Source of the DNA: Stenopsyche tienmushanensis | Taxonomy: Eukaryota; Arthropoda; Insecta; Trichoptera; Stenopsychidae | Direction of reading: 5' to 3' | Assembly: GCA_008973525.1 (NCBI GenBank) | Contig: WACJ01000185.1 | Span: 620,001 to 684,000, forward strand | Length of the DNA stretch: 64,000 nt | Shown: in pieces, positions 34,113-43,127 of the stretch | How the letters are laid out: each line of letters opens with the position of its first letter | Numbering within the stretch: position 1 is the stretch's first letter | The notes under the pieces: model-generated | What the model was told of the DNA's origin: nothing | Seen by the model: only the letters and a program-made list of their open reading frames with translations | The model's database searches: none | Program-made: the position numbers and the translations under genes

Positions 34113-34660
34113 TCGACTTTATTCATTAACATAATCAAGGGTAATATATTCAATCCAACGCTTTTTGTAGAACGATTTACTTATGAATCCATGATTCATC
34201 CATATACTGCATGAAAAAATCCTTTTTATTGCGCTTAAATAACTCCAAATCGCAATCTTAATTGTCGGCGCATTGTTGCTTTTGATCGTGTGAGCAAACG
34301 CGGTACCCACTTCGAATAGAGCTTTATCATATACAAAAGTTAATGCAAAATTGTAAATACATATTTAAAGTATCAGCTATCTCACGCAACTTCTATTTAC
34401 GATCGCCCTAAACTATTTTGTGTTTTCTATAACAATTGTTGAATTTGGAAGAGCAGAGCGTGTTTGAACGGCCGCGTTTAAAATCAGCAAACCGCTTTTC
34501 TACCGTTTATCTGGATGATGCAGAGTCCGAATAATACTCTTCGGGCGTTACTTCAATAATATTTTATACGTTAAATATAATACGTTAAAAAATCATTCAA
34601 ATAGGATACAAACTGTTTTCTTGTCTTGGAAGAAAATCCGGGCCTAAATTCGCCATTGTC
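34113..34660 (-). pseudogene. mariner transposase relic with internal deletion (E)
   Basis: The minus strand from 34660 gives, with stops and shifts, TPEEYYSDS, FADFKRGR, KLREIADTL, RVCSHDQKQQ, DLELFKRNKKDFFMQY and MDESWIH (start of the first catalytic block). It then passes directly into FYKKRWIEYITLDYVNE and a stop at 34119, which looks like the C-terminal end of the protein. The whole middle of the catalytic domain is therefore deleted. The subfamily differs from the interrupted mariner at 24705. TIRs were not identified with confidence. Confidence 0.65.
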
Positions 34661-35798
34661 TTAATAAACGCTTAATGGGAACAAATCTTAATCGCCTTAG
34701 AGCTTTTATTTCAATTAATATTTCATCAATTTGTATCTTGGTTAATTCTTAAAGATTACATTTAACTTTTGTATTTTGCTTTAAAAAAATTATAAATCAA
34801 AGCACCTTGTAATTTAAGCATTTTAATGCCTATGAACCAAACAATAGATATTTATTAATTTTTACAAAAGTTCCTGCTACAAAAATAGTACAAAAATCAT
34901 TGAACCCCGCCCCCCTCCTTATATATGCGTAGATACAAATAGTTGTAGAGTTTATTATAGTAATCGCAATTTTGATGCCCACATCGACTGTCATTGACGT
35001 TCAAATAATAGCCCAAGTAGGTCATTGCTTTTTTATGGCCACTCGCTGATTCAAATCATAAAATTCCATAAAAATGCTTGGTGTACTAATCTAAGCTTAC
35101 TATTATTGCATTTGGTGGTAGTTTTATCTCAAATACATTTTTGTATTTATTTACATAAATTATATGAGATTCAAGTTTGGTGTGATCTACTGATTTTATT
35201 CAGAATTTGTATGATAAATCAGCAATAGGACGGAAGATTTTTCAATAAAATTTCTTTGATTTATCGAAGGAAAATGCGTGAAAAGTTGGTCTCGATATTA
35301 GGCAGGATATTTAGGTTATCGATCATCCCTAAGTCCGCGCAGAATGCGAAAATGGCGGTCGCCTTTCCGTTTGTCCCTTTGCAAAACTCTCGTTTCAAAT
35401 CACAAATTTCCCTTTCTTATCTTCCCAGTAAGCCTTAACAGCCTTCTCTAATAACCTATAAATTATCTGCCACTTGTGAGATAAGCGCCACCAGAATAAC
35501 TGCTGGCTCGGCTCTCTTGCCAATGACAAGAAATGAAAGCCTTCAACTGAATATATTCGGAGATTATTTCGGATGAAACTTACCAGAAAAAAAATTATAT
35601 CACGATAACAGCAATAATTCACGAAAAGTGGAAGTGTGAATTATAAATTCAAGGCGAAATGGTTTCCTTCATATCTCTTGACATTTTTTTTTACTGAAGA
35701 GTACTTTATATTGGATGTACACGGTAATTTTTACATTTCATAGTGGCAAATAAAACATCATATTTTAAATTTTTGCTGATTTATAAATATATGCTTTT
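34661..35798. other. Stretch without recognised features
   Basis: Short open frames (60-75 codons) occur at 35025-35622 in a locally GC-richer patch, with no known motif and no splice or repeat boundary that I can support. Confidence 0.3.
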
Positions 35799-35813
35799 AT
35801 TTTAACATATATG
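35799..35813 (+). repeat. 15-bp TSD of the 2.37-kb retroelement (left)
   Basis: attttaacatatatg here recurs exactly at 38180-38194. It fixes the element's left boundary at the first base of the first 398-bp monomer. Confidence 0.9.
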
Positions 35814-36211
35814 AGTCTTCTCCCGATAGTCGGAGGTAAAACGACTCGGCGCTCGATACGCTTTGCGAAAATAATTCGTTTCTGTGATACGTTGAGTTCT
35901 TTCTGTGACTTGTCGGCACCTCACCGCCGGGGCTGCGCCCTCCGACAGGGCCCCCTTCATCAGTAAGACCGTTTCATCTTGTCCTAACGAAAATTACACG
36001 CGAAACATTATAATATAATGCTAAATTTTATTACATCTCATCCTTCGTTATCGCCTAAACATGCGGCTTATGGCAAACATCGAAATTCAAAGAAATGCAA
36101 TTTTTGTGCCTTTCTTTTCTCTACCTCCAGTGGGCCGTTCCCAATCGACGCTTAACTGTAATAAAATTAAGGACTTGAAAACCTTTCAATAATTGTCAAA
36201 GTTTAACATTC
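35814..36211 (+). repeat. 398-bp monomer 1
   Basis: Starts AGTCTTCTCCCGATAGTCGG and ends GTTTAACATTC. By eye it is identical to monomer 2 over its full length. It has mixed composition, with a GC-rich first half (GCCGGGGCTGCGCCCTCC) and an AT-rich second half. Confidence 0.93.
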
Positions 36212-36609
36212 AGTCTTCTCCCGATAGTCGGAGGTAAAACGACTCGGCGCTCGATACGCTTTGCGAAAATAATTCGTTTCTGTGATACGTTGAGTTCTTT
36301 CTGTGACTTGTCGGCACCTCACCGCCGGGGCTGCGCCCTCCGACAGGGCCCCCTTCATCAGTAAGACCGTTTCATCTTGTCCTAACGAAAATTACACGCG
36401 AAACATTATAATATAATGCTAAATTTTATTACATCTCATCCTTCGTTATCGCCTAAACATGCGGCTTATGGCAAACATCGAAATTCAAAGAAATGCAATT
36501 TTTGTGCCTTTCTTTTCTCTACCTCCAGTGGGCCGTTCCCAATCGACGCTTAACTGTAATAAAATTAAGGACTTGAAAACCTTTCAATAATTGTCAAAGT
36601 TTAACATTC
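36212..36609 (+). repeat. 398-bp monomer 2
   Basis: An exact-looking head-to-tail copy of monomer 1. Confidence 0.93.
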
Positions 36610-36729
36610 AGTCTTCTCCCGATAGTCGGAGGTAAAACGACTCGGCGCTCGATACGCTTTGCGAAAATAATTCGTTTCTGTGATACGTTGAGTTCTTTCT
36701 GTGACTTGTCGGCACCCTCAACGCCGGGG
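36610..36729 (+). repeat. 398-bp monomer 3 (truncated)
   Basis: Matches the first ~115 bp of the monomer, then diverges after small indels in GGCACCTCACCGCCGGGG and passes into the poly-C run and the unique promoter-like region. Confidence 0.9.
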
Positions 36730-36797
36730 ACCCCCCCCCCCGCACTCTACCCGCGCAAGTTCATTCGTACGCTCTGACGAAACGCCGACTACACTTG

Positions 36798-36806
36798 TAT
36801 ATAAAA
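36798..36806 (+). promoter_or_regulatory. Candidate TATA box downstream of the monomers
   Basis: TATATAAAA in a GC-richer context (CACTTGTATATAAAATTCGC). A start site would fall around 36828-36835 (near AACATTG). It suggests RNA polymerase II transcription entering the unique part of the element. This is inference from motif and position. Confidence 0.45.
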
Positions 36807-36935
36807 TTCGCGAGTGACGCCGAAAAACATTGTTTTTACGACATCTGCACAAAAAATGGAACATCTTCACCGCGTCACTTGAGAGGAACTACAACAAGGA
36901 TAATAACGCAAGTAAGATCATAATAATCCAAGCTT

Positions 36936-37486
36936 CCAAGGTAAGTGAATTAACAAATACTCGCACACATCCGCCTCCTACTATCACATAAACGCGGGAA
37001 CACTGGGAGCAAAATGCTTTTTCGACTGCTCCCATAATACAATCTTGACTATAAAACTATTTGATATGGACCTGACTATTTGATATTACTTGATACCTGA
37101 CTTTAACCTATTCGTTTCAGCTATGTCTATATATTTGTTTCCAGTTACTCCCAGTCTGACCGATTAAATATTATTTGATTGTGCCCGGTAGACACTAAAC
37201 GTCAAAGTTCGAATACTGTGATGCGACATAACTACCCCTTGCTAATACAATTTGACTAATACTTTTGCGGCCTAACCACATTTGACTACTCCTAACTATT
37301 ATACTTATACGATTTTATGTATTTTAACTATTGGCCACTTGACTAGTACCTTTTTACAGAGTAGATACTTAAATACTCTTCTAACAGCAAGCTGATACCC
37401 AGTTTATATACTATTCATTGCTTTTTATACGAATCTTAACTTGCATGTCGCTCGTTGTCTCTTGCATGATCTTCCCTACTTAGCAG
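36936..37486 (+). other. Candidate intron inside the retroelement
   Basis: A strong splice donor (CCAAG|GTAAGTGA, GT at 36941) is followed about 540 bp later by a pyrimidine-rich tract and acceptor (CTTCCCTACTTAG, AG at 37482-37483, or the next CAG at 37484-37486). A second donor-like GGGTAAGT lies at 37714. The ATG just after the acceptor opens only 14 codons, so any spliced RNA appears non-coding. Splicing is a hypothesis. Confidence 0.35.
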
Positions 37487-38179
37487 TATGGAACTCGAGG
37501 AACCTCACCGGTTCGGATCCGAGAGGCTCTAGGAACGGAGCAGGAACAAGAAGTACACCAAGAAGACGGCCTCGAGGAGATGCATTTGATGATCTTTACT
37601 TTGCAACGAAAAACAACATTGTCTTCCGTTGACTTCTATATCGTTTTGTAATCGCCGAACTGAGAGGGGCAACCTGAAAAAATGGCGAAACCACTCAGTT
37701 TCGAATTCGCTCGGGTAAGTTGTACGGTGACGGGGAGACACCCTCATTTGGTGTAGGAGCGAATCCGAGATGCACTTAAGCGTCACGTATGTCTTCACCC
37801 TACCCCGGCAACGCCCTAGCGAGGAAAGGGGGGACTGGACTCCTTGTACTCCAGAAAGCCCTTTCCAGTAGAGTCAAAAAGGTCGTCTAGAGTAGTTTTC
37901 CACCACCTCCCTATGAAAACTACGCAGTCTTTACAAACTCCCCAAACTCCTTATCGAGACGTTCGCGAAAGTGTTCGTCAATACGTTCACTCAGGATACC
38001 CGTTGGGTGAGCGTTCAAAATAAAACTCGGTGGTAATGCTACCTTCAATATCGAGCGAATGAGGAGGTGAATGTATGATACAGACGAAATGGATGTAACC
38101 CCTTTCCTATGAATGGATATTGAAGAGGCCCATAGTTCTGTAGTGGACTGTTAGTGGCTGCGCTATGATGATGATGATG

Positions 38180-38194
38180 ATTTTAACATATATG
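38180..38194 (+). repeat. 15-bp TSD of the 2.37-kb retroelement (right)
   Basis: An exact copy of 35799-35813, directly after the GAT-repeat tail. Confidence 0.9.
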
Positions 38195-38524
38195 GTAATT
38201 TTAAGAACATATTTAAACATTACAAATAATGCAGCTTAGTAGATAAAGAAAGCATCCGGACAATAAGAGGTCATATGCAGTTTCAAATTGCCATGTAGAT
38301 ATAAATGAATGCGATTATAATCGATAATATAATCCATAAATATATTTATTAAAGAGCTCGGGTATCAAATCTGGAATAACTTGAAAATATGCTAATTTTG
38401 TTTGCATAATGAGCTATAAAAAAATCGAATATATGTTCGATTCGACTCGATTTTTTTCTATATTTATAAAAAAAGTATTTAATCCTTTTGATCTTATATT
38501 GAATGCAATGCAAATATATCCAAA
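38195..38524. other. Short AT-rich spacer
   Basis: Lies between two retroelements. Nothing recognised. Confidence 0.4.
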
Positions 38525-38528
38525 ATAC

Positions 38529-39190
38529 TGTAACGTAGGGGGCCGCTGACTATGGGCACCCCTGCGTTCCTTCGTAGCTGCAGCGGATGCTGCGTTATCC
38601 GGATCGCGGAGCCCGGATCCAAAGGTCACTCGAAGTTTGGCGTTTCGTAACGTTCGTCTGGACCACGAGGACGGCGCCGGTGAACTACGGATATTTGTCA
38701 GGATTCTATGGATGGGGATGTTCTGCTCGTTCTGATCGTAGATGGAGATGATGAATTTAAAGACTGTGTGTCAGCTCAACGCATTTATTTATATAAAATG
38801 CGGAGCGCACAGTCGTGGATGGCAATGGCGTGTGATGAACTCTCAGTCAGACGAAGTGCAGCGAGAATGGCGATGTATGGAGGCTTCAACGGAACAATCT
38901 CCGAAAAGATGTTCCTCGGGCAAGGCCTGGAATCGAACTGACGTCTCTGTAATATTTCTACAGAGCGTCACATTTATACCTGGCAATTGAAGCCAGGCCA
39001 CCCTTTCTTATCTATGTAACCGACGCCAGCGTCCTTATCTACATGGAGCGCGTCGATCTAGCCCTTATAGTGGTACTTCTTGTTTCTTGACCACGTGTTT
39101 CTTGACCGTAAGGACTGGCAACGGCGAAATCCTATGGATTTCGCCGCATGTACACTATTTTTAATTATTTAATTATGCCTCCACGCTACA
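38529..39190. mobile_element. Solo LTR (662 bp) with 4-bp TSD
   Basis: It starts TGTAACGTAG and ends CCACGCTACA, imperfect inverted termini with TG...CA. It is flanked by the 4-bp direct repeat atac (38525-38528 and 39191-39194). The GC-richer interior contains a TATTTATATAAAATGCG stretch at 38785-38801 that could be a TATA box in the plus orientation. Open frames of 71-82 codons inside it are LTR artefacts. Its termini resemble those of family L, but the interior is unrelated by eye. A 4-bp TSD fits Ty3/gypsy elements. No internal domain is present, so it arose by LTR recombination. Confidence 0.8.
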
Positions 39191-39194
39191 ATAC

Positions 39195-39780
39195 TAATGA
39201 CAAAACTGCGAAATAGTATGACAAATGTTCAACACAAATAACGGTTTATCAGTATTCTGAACAGCAAATATGCATGAGTGAGTAATGATCTAACTGTGTC
39301 ATGATTAGGGGTCACAAATATTCGTTAAATCAATTATTCGAATAACGAATATAACTTTTGTATCCTATTTACATGCAATATACATATTTACACAGTTAAT
39401 TTTAAACATGATACAAAAAAGAACCGGGAGAACATTCAAAAACTCGTCTCTAACATTGATTGTGGGTCAGATAAGATGCAAACTTTAAAGAAAACTAAAC
39501 ATCCAGAAGTGGAGGAAGCTTTGTATATGTGCTTTCTTCGGGAAAGAAACAGACATATGACTATTTCTGGGTCCATATTGGCCACAGAAGCAGATTTGTT
39601 AATATAAAAGAAGAATTTATAGCTAGCAAGGGATACTTAAAACGTTTCAAAAATCGTCATGGAATACGTTTGATGACTTTAGCAGGTTTTTATTTTTTGT
39701 AGCTGCTATGGCCATTGTGCTTATGACGTTAATTCTATAATACTAAACCTTGTGTTGTTTATGTATATCTCACACATACA
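39195..39780. other. AT-rich stretch without recognised features
   Basis: Around 39400-39720 weak open segments occur, such as LKRFKNRHGIR (39635-39670). They faintly recall the N-terminal DNA-binding region of pogo/Tigger transposases, which would fit the Tigger-like end at 39897. The match is too short to be sure. Confidence 0.35.
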
Positions 39781-39784
39781 AATA

Positions 39785-39897
39785 TTCCAAAAAAGTTCCG
39801 GACTACAAGGGGTCGGAGACAGTACTCTATAGTCCGACAAATTGGAAAACTTAATACCACCTTGCAAAACGTTTGTCGAATTACCGCGGGTTTACTG
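39785..39897 (-). repeat. Tigger-like terminal repeat, copy 1
   Basis: On the minus strand it starts TA, then CAGTAAACCCGCGGTAATTC, and continues through CGGACTATAGAGTACTGT to CTTGTAGTCCGGAAC. Similar over its length to 47912-48024 and partly to 48161-48235. The form (TA + CAGT...CCGCG..AATCCG) fits pogo/Tigger-type TIRs. Confidence 0.6.
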
Positions 39898-39899
39898 TA

Positions 39900-40445
39900 T
39901 TTTTTCGCTCCGCGCCCTCCAGAGAAGGCGAGGTTTCTGCAGGAAAACCAGCTTCTGACTATTGCACTCGAAGGTGCGGCGCAGGAGGAAGGACAAAGAT
40001 TAAAACTAAGTTAAAAGTAATACTATCACGGGTTCACTACCACCACGAGTCCAACCTTAGTTTGAAGGGGCTGCAGCAGATGACGAATTGCAGGGGCTAC
40101 CTCTTCCCCATAGTAATCATATGGGTTCAGTCATTTGTAGTACCTAGCCACGGAAACAAGTCGCCATTCGAATAGCCTAAAACCGTTCTCCCCTGTATTT
40201 CTAGGCTGTTGACGATAGTGGTGAACCTTTGACATAGTCTCCACCAACTAACACCACAATCGGCTGTTACAAACACCCCTTTATGGATGCGCAGCACAGG
40301 GTGACCTGCGCACCCAGCAGCGTTTGATGAGCAAGCTGGGGTTCAACCGTTGCCCACGGGCGTAGAGTTGGTTCCCCTTCCCCCCCTCTGGGGTTTTATT
40401 GGTAGGTATCCTGGAGTCTAACACCCACCCGGGGTTCTATAGTTT
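39900..40445. other. GC-rich repeat-like block of unknown family
   Basis: Composition is much richer in GC than the flanks, with runs such as CCCACGGGCGTAGAGTTGG and CCTTCCCCCCCTCTGGGG. A 100-codon open frame (39873-40175) has no recognisable motif and runs through the Tigger-like end, so I do not consider it a gene. It looks like a retroelement untranslated region, but neither family nor TSD could be established. Confidence 0.35.
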
Positions 40446-42634
40446 ACTTCCAATGTAATTATTTCCTATTACTTGAAAAAACCTGGGAGAAATACATGTT
40501 TTATATTGATCTCGGCTGTCTTAAGAAAAAAGTCCTCGTCATTGGAGTCTCGCAGTTGGATTATCCCTATGTGTAATGTTGCAAATACATACCTTGCATT
40601 GGTATATCTTTTATCTTATTCTATCTGCATTTGGATCAGTATTTTTCATTTTCATCTTAATATCTTCCTATTTAAAGGCATATTCATAGAGCATACATCT
40701 AAACAAATGGACCACCCGACAAAAAGCAACCGTGGGTGTAAACTAAATGAGCATATCTTCCCCCTAGGACTCCTGCTCTAAACAAAGATCAAATATTAGA
40801 ATATAAACAATGTAAGCTAATGAAGATTAAAATATTACATCAAATTTGTTAAAATTTCAAAATATTGAGATTCTGCCTAAAATTTTTAAATGCATGGGCA
40901 TTAATTAAAAGCATTCCTATTGCGCTGTACAAGTATTTATATGCAAACAAATTAGAGTGTCAAGAAATCAACTCTATTTATGGCTGTCTTTAAAACTCTT
41001 TGCTAATGAATTCTCAGAGACATGTTCGGAGAAAAGTTTGGCTGTTTGAAGATTTACGCGAACTTTACAGCGCTAAAGTTGATCTGGTTGTGAACACTCT
41101 ATTCTTTCAAATAAACCTTTCAATGAAAGAAAGTTACATGCTAGTCAACAGTTTATATCTACCAGTCTCAGCTAAATGTTATCCTGTAGCATGGATTAAA
41201 TTCCTTCAAAGCAGGATATTCAGTCTGGAAAATCTTATAAGATTATAAAGAACCTGAAGTATTTTTTTATAATTTCAGCATCGTCGTGAATGAAATCTAA
41301 AACGATACAAATAAGCTTAAGATTTTTATATCCCACATCTATACTATTAAACATTTAGGTATATAATATTTTAATGTGATGCCTTTCTATTACCATTCAT
41401 TATCTGAATTAAGCTTTTAAGTTTTATGACTAAATAGTGAAACAATAGTATTTTAGATAGTCTTAGATGAACCTGCCCAACTTTATTAATTGTCTCAATA
41501 TTTATTTTTCCAGAAGCAAGACATCAGACTAAATATGGATCGAATTGATCTATCTAATAAATGAATACTTTCGGTTTCCAAAATTAGTTGGTATGCTTTT
41601 CATAGTCCAAAATATCATCCACTATATCAAATCTTAATTTCATCAAGCTCAATATTTTTTGAAGAATATCATGAATTATTTCTATAGAAATACCTGTATC
41701 TTCAGCCATTCAGAATCCAATTTTTGCTAATCAAATAATCATACTTTTACGATAGTTTATGTGGATGATATCGACGTAGTATGCGAATGATTTTGTCTCG
41801 CAGTGGACGTTGATAGGTTTCTTTATTAAATTATTGTTTTTCAAAATGACTTTCATATGAAAAACAACATGCAAAATAAATTTTGCACGCGGGGCTGTCT
41901 GAATATTTACGCGTTTTTGCTCCTTCTTAGAAAATCGCTTCCATTTTGGCCGCTAGGCGTATTCTCGCCTTAAGTAGTTTATTTATAAGCGCTCGTATAT
42001 TCCTGGGGAGCTTTTGTTCCCCGTTTCTCCCGGAATATCATTTGCTAATTTATTAATGTCGGCTGGCGAAAGTGTGAGCTTGCGAAGCTCTAATATGGAC
42101 ACGGGTGCACAAAGCAAAGCTTCAGGCTCTGAAATATCATCACTTGATTACTTAAAATTTTGTAATATCATCACCTAGAAGCGGGAATACTCACTGAATA
42201 AGCCACATCTTTAACACAACTATACTATCGCTCGTACTGCGAACTCAGCCTTATATTAATATATCTTATTTCAAACGTAGTATATTTTAAAAATAAAATA
42301 TGATAGTTTGGGTAAAATTAATGTATTTTTTTTAAGATGGGTTTTTGGACTAAATTTGGGATTAATATATTTAAGTATTAATATTCTCAATTAATCGTCT
42401 TTGACCCAGATTTTGCCACTTATAGATTTACTCTTACCTAAAAAGTGTTATGTAAATATTGATTAACTCACCACATGTAAGGGACATTGGGAAACTATTA
42501 CATGAATAATTCTTACACCTATAAAATCATCATTTGAAGATCGTCAGTATTCGATAAATAAATTAAACCATAAGAAGAAGAAATATTTTTAGATATATTA
42601 AGAAAGCTAAACAGATCAAAATAATTTACTTGAA
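40446..42634. other. AT-rich stretch without recognised features
   Basis: Open frames of 102 codons (40473-40781) and 82 codons (41000-41248) have no family resemblance. A GC-richer patch at 41880-42120 has no recognised termini. I found no evidence of a gene. Confidence 0.3.
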
Positions 42635-42636
42635 TA

Positions 42637-43125
42637 CACTCATCCTCCGATTTACGCGGTAGATACGTTCTGCAGAAACCGCGTAAATAAAGGCAATGAA
42701 TTCATACAAAAATATAAAATAGGTTCCATCTTATAAAAAATGCGTAAAAGTCTTTGATTTCATATTAAAATTGAAGATTCATTCCGAAAACTCCGTGATC
42801 CCCATTTTCTTACATTAAAAATATTTATTCAAAATTGTAGTAGATGCTAAATTATTCTAACCATTTTTTTAATAACTGAGCCAAAATCGCCTTCCTCATC
42901 AGATGAACTGATCAATTCAATTTGAGAATTAGTGGAAACGGATTTTTTTTAATTAAAAATCCGTGATTTTTGATTGTGTTTTATTTTTCGTAAGGTCTTT
43001 ATATATTTTTTCATGTTGTGCACAAGTATTTCGAAGGTTTCTTCATAAAAACAAAAAAAAAATTTTTTCGACCGCGTTAAAGTGAAACCGCTCAAAAAAG
43101 AATCGCGTAAATCGGGGGATGCGCG
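42637..43125. mobile_element. Tigger-like non-autonomous element (489 bp)
   Basis: The left end CACTCATCCTCCGATTTACG and the right end (reverse complement CGCGCATCCCCCGATTTACG) form a TIR of about 22 bp with a few mismatches. TA lies directly outside each end (42635-42636 and 43126-43127). An internal near-copy ACCGCGTAAATA (42696) follows the left TIR. A 65-codon minus-strand frame ending across the right TIR is not a gene. TIR style and TA duplication indicate the pogo/Tigger group. Confidence 0.7.
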
Positions 43126-43127
43126 TA

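Larger units (their letters stand above)
35814..38179 (+). mobile_element. Non-autonomous retroelement with tandem 5' monomers and RTE-like 3' tail
   Basis: A 2366-bp insertion bounded by a perfect 15-bp TSD. Its 5' part is 2.3 tandem copies of a 398-bp monomer, then a unique region with a poly-C run (36731-36741), a TATA box and an AAG|GTAAGTGA splice-donor consensus. It ends GTAGTGGACTGTTAGTGGCTG followed by a short GAT/ATG repeat, the 3' signature I associate with arthropod RTE-clade LINEs. No reverse transcriptase or endonuclease motif is visible, and the longest open frame is 89 codons. Monomeric 5' ends recall the promoter monomers of some LINEs. Whether this is an internally deleted RTE or a dedicated non-autonomous family is undecided. 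Confidence 0.8.

Noticed and set aside
35814..36729. 398-bp repeats as rDNA spacer, satellite or CRISPR-like array
   Set aside because: No rRNA gene sequence is adjacent and no short spacers occur. The perfect 15-bp TSD places the repeats inside a single retroelement insertion.
36731..36741. Poly-C run as a special signal
   Set aside because: An 11-base homopolymer may be slippage or a sequencing artefact. I note it only as a landmark.
38915..38950. tRNA B-box-like GTTCGATTCC on the minus strand
   Set aside because: It lies inside the solo LTR and has no A box or cloverleaf at the right distance.
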